A program made the position numbers and the translations under genes. The notes under the pieces were generated by a model. That model was given only the letters and a program-made list of their open reading frames with translations. It did not search any database and was not told the DNA's origin. This document shows positions 44,522 through 55,156 of a stretch of 64,000 nt of DNA, in pieces; positions within the stretch are counted from its first letter, which is position 1; every line of letters starts with the position of its first letter. Origin of the DNA: Eremomyces bilateralis CBS 781.70 (taxonomy: Eukaryota > Ascomycota > Dothideomycetes > Eremomycetales > Eremomycetaceae). Where the stretch lies: the NCBI RefSeq assembly GCF_010015585.1, contig NW_022985095.1:62001-126000 (forward strand), read 5' to 3'.

Positions 44522-45720
44522 TTAGTGGAAGAAGATCATGGCGGCAAGAACGCCGAAGAAGAGAGCCACCGGGCTGGCCTTGCTCAGGGCACCGGCGCCG
44601 GGAACGTTGGTAGCAGCGGGAGCCGATCCGCTAGGGGTGCGGGAACCACTGGGGGAGTTCGTTGGCGTGGGGCTGCGCGAGGTCTGTGTGCCATTGGAGC
44701 TGCTGCTGGGGGCTGACGAGGGGGCCGAGGTGGCCGAGGTGCTCTCGGAGGTGGCGCTGGATTTGGAAGACGAACCGGTGCCTCCGGTGATGCCGAACTG
44801 GGCGGAGTAGTTGGGTGCGCCGCCGCCTTGGGAGATCTCAAGGGCGTAGTCAGAACCTGGGGCGAGATCGGACGCGGGAGTCCAGGTGAAAGAACCGCCG
44901 GTCGAGGAGGCTATGGGAAGGGTATATTAGAAGCTGTTGTTGTGAAAGAAAGGGAATGAGAACATACTGGTCAAGGTGGAAATGGTGTCGAGGGCACCAG
45001 GGTTGCCCTTTCGGAGGACGATGGTGACCGGCTAAGAAGGATGAAGTTAGCTAGGTGCTAGAATAGGATAAAATGCGAAGTCCATGTATTGTTGCAGCTT
45101 GCAGGATTGCGCCGTTGTATGCACAAGTCTCAGATTCTCGTGGCATCGCTCCACGGGCCCGCAGTGTGACATAGGCACCCTGCATCTTATACATCTGCCA
45201 AATTCTAGACCGGTGGCTCCAACCGCGACCACTGCATTTTCATAGTAATGTGGGCGGGTGGTTGGTTGGTTGGCCCGAGGCGATCTGCGCGTCGTGCAGG
45301 GCCGGCATGTTGTTAATCAACACACAACAGCAACACCGACAGAAACATCTCGATTGTGCCCCAGTCTCGCATCATCGGTGTCCACTGTACGCTGTGCAAG
45401 CAACCCGTACGACTAGCCGGCAACCTCGACGTTTTTGCGCAATTCTAAATCGCGAGCTGATGCCTTGGATTTTGGAAATAGTGAACGCGAAAAAAACTTA
45501 CCGCGGAACTCGGGGCGGTATAGGTGATGGTGACTGGCTCACCAACACGTGCGCCGGTGCCTGGGAAGTCGTTGATAGCCAGAGTACCCGTGGAAGGACC
45601 AGAAGGCGAGCCAGTGGGAGAGGTTCCTGCGGCAGAAGTAGCAGCACCGCCTGCGCTGGTCTGCGCAAACACCGACGAGGTGAGGGCGAGGCCCGAAAGG
45701 ATCGTAGCGAAGAAGCGCAT
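44522..45720 (-). CDS. GPI-anchored Ser/Thr-rich cell-wall protein
   Basis: Predicted 223 residues in three exons (45502-45720, 44968-45031, 44522-44910). The secreted start MRFFATILSGLALTSSVFAQ is a good signal peptide. The middle matches the fungal Ser-Thr-rich GPI-anchored membrane family (Kre9/Knh1-like N-terminal domain): GEPVTITYTAPSSA joined to PVTIVLRKGNP, then GGSFTWTPASDLAPGSDYALEI and YSAQFGITGG. A Ser/Thr-rich stretch follows, then a small-residue cleavage region and a hydrophobic end (PVALFFGVLAAMIFFH), the GPI signal. The second intron is 57 bp (44911-44967), but the first is 470 bp (45032-45501), about eight times the norm in this window; both boundaries are standard (GTAAGT...TTAG). 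Likely a wall or surface protein. Confidence 0.88.
45032..45501 (-). other. Unusually long intron (470 bp) of the GPI-protein gene
   Basis: Donor GTAAGT and acceptor TTCTTAG flank 470 bp with no protein signal on either strand; a + strand frame at 45250-45783 overlaps the coding exon antisense. Nothing recognisable as a mobile element or snoRNA was seen. Confidence 0.7.
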
Positions 45721-47028
45721 GTTGATGATGTGTCGCGGGTCGAACAATGGGAGGACGGGTCGGTCAATTACAAGATGATATAGGTTTAATAACGATGGAC
45801 TGCAAGCAGATGCTTGGGATAGGAGTACCCGTTGGAACGATTGAGGGACTGGAATTGAAGATTATTGAGGATAGAGAAAGGAAGACGAGAGAAGGAGAAG
45901 TCGGAAGGAAGAAATAGGGGACGAGATGAACGACGCCTCAGCAGTCAGCACTTTCAGAAGTTAGCACATCATTCAGCAGACAGCAATAACGGAATTTCAG
46001 CACGCTAGTTAAGGGAGGGATTCAGCATTCGTCAATCAGCCAGGCTCCTCTAAACGCAGAGCCTGAGACGCTGAACAGAAGCCGAAGCCTGAGAGATGAT
46101 AGCCACTACGCCTCCAATCCAGCCTCCCTAGCCAAGTGGCGAGTTTCATTTCGCTCTCTCACCGGTCAGGCCATTCTGTGATTCGTGCCGGCAAATTTGA
46201 CGATATTGGTTACTTCTGCCCCTTGCACCGTACTAGCCCATCCCAGCGTGCCACTGGCTTTGAGGCTTTGATGCTACTCCGTACGGTGCTTTTCATCGTG
46301 TTCATGGTGCTCATTGTCACTCGTTCATACTTCATTCCATTGCCACAACGGTCCAGCCATGGCAGTACCAGACACCAGTACACATGGAAATGGGACTTGG
46401 GAGGGCTAAGGCTCTCATGGATTCGATTGTTATTCAAAGACGACGCGTACGGTACAAGAACAATACGCATGATTGTCCCCATCCCGTTAGAGCCGCTAAA
46501 GCCAAGTAGCACTGTAGCAGGGGCTTGGACGGGAGATGGAACTTTCCATCCATTCGACAGGAGCTCATAGTCCTCACTTTTTTACTTTCGGCGCTCGAGA
46601 CGGCCTATCACGAGAACAGGTCGTTTTGTATTTCGTACATATAACATTGACAGTTGATAGGAAGTGCTTGTTTTACTGTTTCACCGTTCCACCGTTTCGC
46701 TGTTTTGGGGAGAAATTTTCAACGGCGGAACATCCTCGCGTTCGCGCCATTAGCGTGCCTGTGATGCTCCCAGCCTGCCACTCCGGCCGGCTTGGGGCTT
46801 GCCACTTGCTAGGCTCAATTCTACCGGCATCTCGACTTAATTTAGTGTCTTAGCCTCGATTCGACCTGTCCTGGTGATCTTTCATTGTTGCCTTCATGGA
46901 GTCATAACTCATCATCCTCATTGTCCTCATTCCTTCCGGTGCAACCCCTCAGGGGTTCTGTTGCAACTGCAATTTCACGGTGAAAGAATTGCATTTGATT
47001 GTTGAATCCTTCGTTCCTGCAGCCATCT
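45721..47028. other. Intergenic, GPI-protein promoter and left flank of the hAT element
   Basis: About 1.3 kb with no supportable gene. Five TCAGCA hexamers fall within 45938-46027. One TACTCCGTA lies at 46275-46283. Confidence 0.45.
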
Positions 47029-47036
47029 GTTCAACC
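47029..47036. repeat. Left target-site duplication of the hAT element
   Basis: GTTCAACC, identical to 50305-50312. Confidence 0.9.
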
Positions 47037-47749
47037 TAGGGATGTGTAAAGTGCGAAAAGTAAGGTCCTTACCGTAAACTAGCCCTAGATTTCTGGAAAG
47101 GTTATTTTTTACCTAACATGACGGTATGATACGCTAGCTTAATATGGTTAGTGTATTTTTGGTATCAGCAGAACGCTAGCCGTATATAGTTAGTGGAGAC
47201 GATTCTACCAAGGCCCCAAATTCCAAACCACCCTCATTTCTATCTACGATATCTTCACAAAACGACATTTAATCTTAATATACAATACATTCCTATAATG
47301 CCCTGATCAAAGGCTACAAAGCAATGTTTATATCACATGAAAAAGTCTATGTTCTACTCACTTCAAACTGTCGCGTCTTCTTGTCAACTGTCGAGCCGAA
47401 AGATGATGCACGTTGCCTTGGGCAACGAGCAGGAATATTTGATGCATTTTCTGCCGCCGCCCATAGCCGTACGAAACCTCACTTATTATTATTATTATTT
47501 ACATGAGCAGATCCCTCTCGATGAGCTGTATAATTTGATATGGATAAGACAATATCTAGACTAGGTTTTCGTTGGTTACGGGTATGCCATTGCGTTGAGC
47601 ATGAAAGTGCTCAACTTCTTGAATAAGTTTGTGGCCACTTTATTCATCAACTACAGAACTCAAAATAATTTCACCAAACATCGATCAATTCGTACTTTTT
47701 TTACATCAAATTATTCGTCTTGATAAGCTCTACTACTCCATCTATTCAA

Positions 47750-49666
47750 ATGCCCCCTAAAGATCGTCTTGTCTGGAAATATTTCGAGGAGCGCCCAAAG
47801 CTTGGCATACCGAAGCAAAAGTATTGTACACTCTGCAATAGATACAGCTGTCAATCGAACGCCACCAGAGAACGCACACATCTCGTTACTATTTGCAAGG
47901 AAAATATGGAGGCAAAGGAATCAGAGAACAGAGGAAAGGATGAGATACAGAGAAAGAGGCCTCTTTCTCCAAATGAAGATGCTTCGCCTATTGTCAAAAT
48001 ACCCAGGCAAACGACGCTGACAGCAAACGGTATTACCTACCGTACGCAGGGCGAGAGACTGCAGGAGAGAATCGAGGCTCTTCTAACGCGGTTCATCGTG
48101 ATGTCTGGATCTCCGTTTTCACTTGTTGAAAACAGCGATTTCCAGAGTTTTATCAAGATACTCGATCCTGCCTTCAAACTCCCTAATCGCGAACGCCTCA
48201 GTGGTGAGCTCCTCGCCGACCTATATCACAAAACATCGCTTCAAGTCCAGCACATTATCGACCATCGACGCGACCATTTCGGCCTCAATTTCTGTCTGGA
48301 CGAGTCGAATAACCAACAGAACGATCGCGTCTTGAACTTCTCCGTTGTCCATCCCGACTTTGGATCGCTTACACTCCATACAAGACCTGTCGATGCGCAA
48401 GCCTCCTTGACTGGGGAATTCTATTACGAATACTTCCGCTCGGTGGTAAAACCGGTGGTGAAAGGAGATTACAAGCGGATCAACAGTATCTCGACGGATA
48501 CCTGCAAGACAATGAGGAAGTTCTGGAAACTCTGTCAAAATGATGAAGAGCTATCGCATATCATCTGTGTACCTTGTCAATCTCACAGTTTAAACCTCCT
48601 CATTGGCGATATCATCAAGATGGACCATTTCCGCGATCATTTCACCACTTTCAAGAATCTCGTCCGCGACCTCTCGTCCTCAAACAAAACCATCGGTGAG
48701 ATTAAAAAGATACAGCAAGAGAACGGACGGAAATATATCGCTTTCGCTTCAGCGGTAGAGACGCGATGGGGAAGTCATATCGCGATGCTGAAATCGCTGC
48801 AGGCGAACAGAGATCCTATACAAGAATTCTTTTTCTCGCGATTACCTCTGCTTACCGGTGATGCGATTAAGAAGCTGAAACCGTACCGCGATGAGATTTT
48901 GGGCCCTGGTCTGTGGAATGAGCTTGATCGGACTCTCCACGTCCTTGATCCTATCACTAAGGCTCTGAAAAAGACGGAATCATCTCGATTAGACATTGGG
49001 CGTGTCGTAAAGCTCTGGAACGACCTTAGGAAAGAGGTTGAGTCTGCAGGAATCCGGTTTGGTATGGATGCCTTCGCAGCGAAGCTCCTCGCGGTGTTTG
49101 ATAAGCGATATCAAGACCAGCTGGATGTCTCATTTCACCACCTCGCGTTTTATATCCATCCAGAGTTTAGGAAAGAGCCTCTCCAAGCTGATTCGCTCGA
49201 TCACATCAAAAGCACGATCCAGGATCTATTTTTTCCAGAGGAGGAAGATGTCCAGGCCTGTCTTGATGAGATTATGCTATTCAAGTCTTCAACGGGCATC
49301 TTTGCATCAAATAAGGACCTAGCGAAGCGAGTTGGTGATCCTGAGGGATACTGGAGGTTTGCGGAGACTCTCCTTCATCGCAGTCGTATCGCTTCTATCG
49401 CTGCCCGCATCTTTTCAGCTCCAACGAGCTCAGTTCCATCTGAACGGGCGTTTTCTATTCAGAATCTCACGATGAGTGCGAAGCGCTCACGATTGGATCC
49501 AGAGAGATGTAATAAGATGATGTACATCTATATGAATCGGCGATCGATGGACGCGATGAAGCAGGAGCGAAAAGAACGCGGTGTTTCGCAGATTGAGATG
49601 GAGGATCTCCTCCTCCAAATTGAGGAGGAAATCGGGCTGCGATATCACGCATTTGACGATGTCTAA
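47750..49666 (+). CDS. hAT transposase with BED-type zinc finger
   Basis: 638-residue single-exon transposase. The N-terminus has a BED-like finger: WKYFEERPK, then YCTLCNRYS (C-x2-C) and THLVTICK (H-x4-C). The RNase-H-like core shows FCLDESNN (first acidic position), ISTDTCKTM, the CxxH insertion motif in VPCQSHSLNLL, and the VETRWGSHIAML block with the conserved Arg-Trp. The catalytic Glu fits SSVPSERAFSIQN. The hAT dimerisation block ends with SAKRSRLDPERCNKMMYIYMN. The frame is open throughout. The codons before the chosen ATG include a TTG at 47720, so the start could be 10 residues upstream. Activity is not shown. Confidence 0.93.
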   Translation: MPPKDRLVWKYFEERPKLGIPKQKYCTLCNRYSCQSNATRERTHLVTICKENMEAKESENRGKDEIQRKRPLSPNEDASPIVKIPRQTTLTANGITYRTQGERLQERIEALLTRFIVMSGSPFSLVENSDFQSFIKILDPAFKLPNRERLSGELLADLYHKTSLQVQHIIDHRRDHFGLNFCLDESNNQQNDRVLNFSVVHPDFGSLTLHTRPVDAQASLTGEFYYEYFRSVVKPVVKGDYKRINSISTDTCKTMRKFWKLCQNDEELSHIICVPCQSHSLNLLIGDIIKMDHFRDHFTTFKNLVRDLSSSNKTIGEIKKIQQENGRKYIAFASAVETRWGSHIAMLKSLQANRDPIQEFFFSRLPLLTGDAIKKLKPYRDEILGPGLWNELDRTLHVLDPITKALKKTESSRLDIGRVVKLWNDLRKEVESAGIRFGMDAFAAKLLAVFDKRYQDQLDVSFHHLAFYIHPEFRKEPLQADSLDHIKSTIQDLFFPEEEDVQACLDEIMLFKSSTGIFASNKDLAKRVGDPEGYWRFAETLLHRSRIASIAARIFSAPTSSVPSERAFSIQNLTMSAKRSRLDPERCNKMMYIYMNRRSMDAMKQERKERGVSQIEMEDLLLQIEEEIGLRYHAFDDV

Positions 49667-49809
49667 ATAGCTTCATAACTTCCTACTTTAGCGTGTTTTG
49701 AGTCTGAGATCTCCATCACTTATGGTTGTCTGTGAACATCATCAGTCGTATTACAAATTTGTATGGTAATATGGGCCGGTAAAGTAAAAACCCTATAATA
49801 CCGCCAAGA

Positions 49810-49823
49810 CCCGTAATTACGGG
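49810..49823. repeat. Perfect 14-bp palindrome in the hAT 3' subterminal region
   Basis: CCCGTAATTACGGG, just before the nested insertion; possibly a transposase subterminal binding site. Confidence 0.7.
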
Positions 49824-49829
49824 CGATCT

Positions 49830-49838
49830 ATCTTTCAT
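49830..49838. repeat. Left target-site duplication of the nested element
   Basis: ATCTTTCAT, repeated exactly at 50273-50281. Confidence 0.9.
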
Positions 49839-50272
49839 GGCTGGTGAGATTTTCCCCCCCGTTTTGAGATTTTCCCCCCTTCAGAAGTACCAAAACCGCC
49901 GCTTTAGAAATTTACAAGGCAATATAGCCACACTTTCAACATTATTTTTAAATTCAAAACTTAGATAGAGTTCTTTAGGACTCCCTCTTGCTCCTAGACT
50001 CCGAAATTTAATCCTAATAAGTTGTGGTGTTACGTGATTTAGGATTAAAGCTATGGCAGTTTTTTCATACAACTCACCAACTTCAGCACAAAATTAAACC
50101 ACAACGCAGAGGGTATATAGAGATCTAAAATAGTAGGCTCAGTTACCCAGGCTTTAGTATTTTCCTAAGCATTTAAAAATTATATTATTTCGAAGCTGGT
50201 GTTGAGCTGTTTGGCGTTGAAGTTGAAATGTGGCGATTTTGGTACTTCTGAGGGGGGAAAATCTCACCAGCC
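49839..50272. mobile_element. Nested 434-bp non-autonomous TIR element (MULE-like target duplication)
   Basis: Inserted into the hAT element. Its ends are inverted copies beginning GGCTGGTGAGATTTTCCCCC and continuing to TCAGAAGTACCAAAA, about 40 bp. The left end contains an extra partial copy of GAGATTTTCCCCCC, so the left arm is longer than the right. Flanks are a 9-bp duplication ATCTTTCAT on both sides; 9-bp duplications are characteristic of Mutator-like elements, though the family is an inference. The inside is AT-rich with no coding frame, so it must have been moved in trans. It post-dates the hAT arrival. Confidence 0.88.
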
Positions 50273-50304
50273 ATCTTTCATACATCTTACATTACACACC
50301 CCTA

Positions 50305-50312
50305 GTTCAACC
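50305..50312. repeat. Right target-site duplication of the hAT element
   Basis: GTTCAACC, identical to 47029-47036. Confidence 0.9.
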
Positions 50313-50821
50313 GGATTATTATAATGATCATTGTTCTCTGAAGTCAATTAAAGTCGAAGCGACAGGGAAGAGCCAGGTGTACTTGCGCAAGGTATATCGA
50401 TATTACATTAATTCCTCTCGGACTCCCAGGCTCCTGCTAGGTGAACGCCGCAAGAGATGAAGAGGCGTATTCCCTCGTCCATCCGTATTCCTGACATTAT
50501 TAGCCATTCAGTTGTGTAGGGCGCCGATACTTATCCCCAGTCCGCAATTGAGAACCGCTATTTGTTTCGTTCTGTACTCTTGGCCTGTCGAATCCATGGA
50601 TATGACAGCCTCATTGACTGGACTGGCTTGTACCTTACAAGGTATTGTATGCTGGAATTCACTAAATCATATCCTGTAACAGACACTCGTTGAGGCAGGT
50701 GTGAGTATCCTTGAGACCACGACCTGTGAATGAACCTTTTGAAGTTGCTGACAAGTGACCACGAGACAACGATTTGTCGCATAAAAATAGTTGGACATTT
50801 GATTTCGCTCCCCATGCCTTT
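50313..50821. other. Intergenic between the hAT element and the transporter gene
   Basis: About 0.5 kb, AT-rich. 3' flank of the transporter gene; no gene recognised. Confidence 0.45.
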
Positions 50822-52642
50822 CTACAGTTGGTATCGGAATTGCGGATTCTTCCGGTCCGTGAGGTCATCGTCGTAAGCATGCTCAAATGCTTCAATACCC
50901 TTCGAGTCTCGGCGCTTGTTCTCCCACATGCACACAAGCCGATAGACAATCGACAATCCCGCTGCGACGATGGCAGTAACCAGCACAACGATGAAACCCG
51001 GGCCATAGCGTGGGGCGTCCTTTGGCTTAAACACTAGGGGTCCGACAACGTTTCCTGAAATGGCATTGTTAGCACATCTAGGATCATGGGAAGCTGCATC
51101 TTGAAGCCAACCTACCTAAGCAATATCCCATGAATATTCCGGAGCTGGTGATACTTCGCTTGGTATATCCAGCAGTGTTGGCAATCTGTTGTCCCATTTG
51201 GACGGCATAACCACCCCCAAACGACGCCAGGATGTAGACACCAACCAGGAGGCCACCCTTTTGGTCGCGCGGCAGGAGCCAAAGCAAGAAGCTGCCAACA
51301 ATGGTGCCGATCTGGCACACAGCAATAAGGTAGCTTCGAGTGCCGGGGACCTTATAAGCAATGTACGGCACCACCCACTCGATCGTACCGGTAACGACCC
51401 CCGCCGGCATAGTAAGGAGCAACGAGTTGAGGGTGCTATAGCCAAAGCCGGAGATAATGATGGGAATGAAGGTGCTCACGGGTCCGTTCGCGATCATGAT
51501 TAGGAAAGCCATGGCGAACATGATCCAGAATTTGATGTCGGTGAGCGCATCGACGACCTGGTCCATCTTATAATGCGTGTTGCGGACACCGGTATTGTTG
51601 GATCGGACGCGCGCAACGGCAATATACCGCTCGCGGTCGGTGAAACCCTTGGCACGAACTGGGTCTGGAGGCATGAAGAAGTAGATGCAGAAAGCCCAGA
51701 GACTACAATTTGCATGAGCGAGACGCCCCAGTGTTTGGGAGCGGGATAGGATGGAACTTACATCGTGATTGCACCAGCAACGAGGTACATGTACTGCCAT
51801 GAGTTCAAACTACCCCCCTTGATATGGCCCAGTCCGTAGTTGATCAGGGGGGACACAATGGAGACGTAGCCGGTGCAGCAGTACCACCAGCCTTTGCCAC
51901 GGTCAGCATGAGATATTTTTTACATCGATTGCACTTACCCATTCGCAATGCCTGTTCATCCTTCTTATACCATCCTATCCTTTCGGTTAGCGTTTTGCCG
52001 AGATGTTTATGAGATTTGGGCATTCCACGAACCGCCAACTACCAACATGAACATCGGAGAGATGCCCGACTCGAGAAAGCCGAGGAAGAAGCGCTGCACG
52101 TATAGGTGTCGCCACGTTGAGCAACCAGCTGTCGACATCAAACAAGCGCCCCAGAGAATTACAATGCCAGCTGCAACACGCTCGATTGGCCATCGTTGTG
52201 CCATTACGATGGCTGGATAGCTGCCGACGATGAAACCGAGATAGAAAATTGCGGCAGAAAAGGAGTACCGATCTCCAACATTGAGATCCAAATCATCTCG
52301 CAATCCAAAGAGTGCCTAAGGAATCCGTCAGCGACTATAGTTTTGGGATAGCATGGGCCTCAGGTGGGATGGTCTTACAGCTTGAGACAGCATAGCCTTA
52401 TCGTAGTACTGAAGACCATAAGTCATACAAAGGATGCTCATCAGCTTCAGGTCGATCTTGCGCCTGAGGCTCTTTTCCTCCTGCTCTGTCCATGTCTCCT
52501 CGCCGCGGTAGGCCGCCAGGACTTTCATGGCCTCATCACCATGGATCGTGTCCACCGTCATCGTCTTGTGCAGGTCCTCCACGACCTGTGGAGCCTCCGC
52601 ATCGTGCTTAACATCAGGGACGAATTCCTTCTCCTGTGACAT
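50822..52642 (-). CDS. MFS transporter of the allantoate permease (DAL5/ACS) family
   Basis: Twelve-helix plasma-membrane importer for small organic anions; relatives carry allantoate, pantothenate, nicotinate and the like, so the substrate is open. Predicted 510 residues in six exons: 52379-52642, 52033-52315, 51939-51974, 51762-51891, 51116-51702, 50822-51054. Introns are 47-63 bp. Family marks: LKLMSILCMTYGLQYYDKAMLSQA, ALFGLRDDL, DRYSFSAAIFYLGFIVGSYP, QRFFLGFLESGISPMFMLVVGGWYKKDEQALRMGWW shown here in part as GGWYKKDEQALRMG, GYVSIVSPLINYGLGHI, GAITILWAFCIYFFMPPDP, and GNVVGPLVFKPKDAP. The 36-bp third exon is the one automatic callers may miss; it restores WYKKDEQALRMG. The long loop and amphipathic N-terminus are normal for the group. 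Confidence 0.9.
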
Positions 52643-55156
52643 GCTGGCGATTGAGAAAGCAGAACAAGTATCCCAAGTCTAATCAAGTGAAAGCCAATGG
52701 GACTGACTGGAAGCGATGGAAGGAAGGGACTCTCGCTAGACTGACTTCAAGGCGGGATGGAAAGGATCAATAGCTATGTTATGGATACGAGCCGGAAATG
52801 GCTTTACAGGTATAAAAGAGCCGCAAGCAAAAGGCAAATCCCAAAGTTAATCTTAACCCGAGGGTATGGAGGTCTAGAGCGTGCGGGGAGTTGTCCTGAA
52901 TATCATCATGTCGGCAATAGTGAATTGCGTGCATTTGGAAGCAGTATCCGGCGGGATAGCGACTCATCGTGCAGAGTGAATGAGCAACAGTAGGGAGAAC
53001 GTGCGTTAGCGACTTGGCGTATCCCCATTTCTCCGCCTCTGGAAGTGGATCCGCGATGTTAGGCATGAACGATTCATGCTCTAGGTTCGGGGTTAACGAA
53101 TCGGAGCCTGAACGAATGCAAGGCGGACCTAAACGAGGAGATGCAACCCGAACCTAGGGGATAACTTACGGGTAAGATCTGCAAAATCTTTGCGACCTTG
53201 TGGCCGGTTGAAATCGCCTGTAAGTTAGTGCTGAGATCGGGGCCTTTCAATACTGGTATGATGGTATCATCTACAGATATATTCTGTGGGTCTCTCAATT
53301 CTCATGCCTCTCATGAAACAAGAGAACGAAGATGTGTCCTCGAAAGATGTCTGGTAACATTCCGATTCCTGAAGCATCCCCAGCTCTTCGCCGTATTTCC
53401 TGCTAACCGACGTCTGCCGATGTTCGCCTAAGCTTTGGCGTCCGTAAGCGACGATGCCTAGAGTGCTTGGAAACCTTGACTATTGGTAGGGTGCGTGAAT
53501 GGTCATTCCCGTGTCCGAAGAAATGGAAATAAGACATTTTATGCAGGACGAAATGCGCCAATGCCTTGAACCAGGGTATAAAACGGATGGTCCGCCATAA
53601 GCCCCAAACAGGACACTGAATAGTGAAAAGTGGAAGACCAGGGACACGAGATCGAGGACATAAACGAGTCACGATCGGTCGTCAGTATGTCATTGAAGGC
53701 GGGTCTATTGGTCACTTGCCCGGTTGACTGATTCCCAACTTCGGCTGGTGTTCACAGCTCGCGAGAGCTCAGAGCTCCATATGTTTTATGGCACGCTAAA
53801 TCTAGAGAGCAGATGAGGGGAATCATGTACGTAGTAGGTTCAGTATTCACTGATTCAGGTTGGAAAACCGCGCCAGTCGCCCTAGCATCTTGTGCCGCAC
53901 CATAATAAGTGAGGGGGAAAGGGGTCATTTCATGTTCTGTGTGGAGTATTACTGAGAGATGTGGAAACTGGAAAGATTGGTCAACTCCCGGTGGCTGCCG
54001 GGTTCCATCAAAAATCCAGAAGGTTGGACAATTGGCGATTTCCAGCCTCCTCAATGGCTCAATCCCATCTCTGCGTCCCCGCCTGCCAATAAACATCTGA
54101 TGAATCATGAATCGTGAATCCCAATTCTCGATGCTCCCGCTCCCCGCATCCGGAGATCATGATACAGCGAGCGGAGAGTGGGGATGGGGTAATTCCCGAG
54201 TGTTACCGAACTTGCGGATGAGACTAGGATGAAGAATGACGAGACTAAGTTCTCACGCATCATCATTGATGATCATCATTCTTGGAAGTTCTGTAATCTA
54301 TATTAATAGTAATACTGCCTGAAGCTTCCATGAAAGTCCAACACGATTGACTAACATCCTTTAGGGCCTGGCGAATAGTTGGCTGAATAGAGAGTCGGAA
54401 GAACTATTCCCGAGCGTTTAATGGGCCACCTCGTGTTTCTGCCAAGGCCCATAGGTCATAAGAGCGACAGGGCATGCCAAACGAAGAAATTAGCATCCTG
54501 CCAGTCCCAGGCATACTGGTTTTTGATCCATCAAGTTGGCGGACAAGGGAGAGACCTCGTCAGTTGTCTAGGGTGGCGAAAATTGTCAATGATGTCGGGA
54601 TAGAGAGGGGACACGCATGATGGAGAGAGAAACCTCATATTTTGGGTTCACATTCGTGGCCCAGATCAACCAACAGAAGAGCCCCAGAGGTCGTTATCTG
54701 GTCGTTAGGTATTCTATGCCTTCGATCCCAGCGGCCTCATTACATAGACAGGCTCCCACCATGCTGCCGCAACTGCTGCTGCATTTGCTTGTTATATTTG
54801 ATTCTCCAGCACTCGGACACGTAAATTGGGGTAATACGCTTTTCTTTGATGCTTGCAAGCGATTTCCAGCTGACAATTGCGTGTTTCTGTCGCATTTCCT
54901 CGTGCCGTTGTCGAAATAGGTATCCTGGTAGGTGAAGCCCGACCATCCCCTCTTCGTAGTCCAAGCGATTCCAGTTGAGGGCTCCGGATCCGTTAAGTCA
55001 TAAAATAATTTGGTTCAGAGGGAGCCATGTCTGCGAAGTATGAAACCCTCCAGCTTCGACCTATCCAAAGCACAGGTCTAGATGGTGGTTAAAGAAAGGA
55101 TATCCAGGAACGCCACATATCCTCGTTCATCAATGGATCCCGCAAATGTATGAAGC
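52643..55156. other. Gene-free stretch of 2.5 kb
   Basis: Transporter promoter, then sequence with only short frames (longest 118 residues at 53752-54108) lacking any domain. A 77-bp segment at 53081-53157 is bounded by an 11-bp perfect inverted repeat. No transposon or RNA gene recognised. Confidence 0.45.
53081..53157. repeat. Short segment with 11-bp terminal inverted repeats
   Basis: CTAGGTTCGGG at 53081-53091 and its exact inverse CCCGAACCTAG at 53147-53157. Could be a tiny mobile remnant or a chance hairpin; no clear target duplication. Confidence 0.35.

Larger units (their letters stand above)
47037..50304 (+). mobile_element. hAT-family DNA transposon, apparently complete, carrying a nested element
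   Basis: Flanked by a perfect 8-bp target duplication GTTCAACC (47029-47036 and 50305-50312), the length made by hAT transposases. Ends are inverted: left TAGGGATGTGTAAAGTGCG, and right, read inward, TAGGGGTGTGTAATGTAAG, matching at about 15 of 19 positions. It carries one long transposase gene at 47750-49666. A 434-bp nested element sits at 49839-50272 near the right end. Taking that and its duplication out, the original would be about 2.8 kb. Perfect target duplication with an open transposase argues for a recent arrival; the terminal repeats are less than perfect, as in many hATs. Confidence 0.93.

Noticed and set aside
45250-45783. 177-residue plus frame over the GPI-protein gene and its long intron
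   Set aside because: Runs antisense through the signal-peptide exon; no domain.
53752-54108. 118-residue minus frame
   Set aside because: No domain or composition typical of protein; surrounding sequence has no partners.
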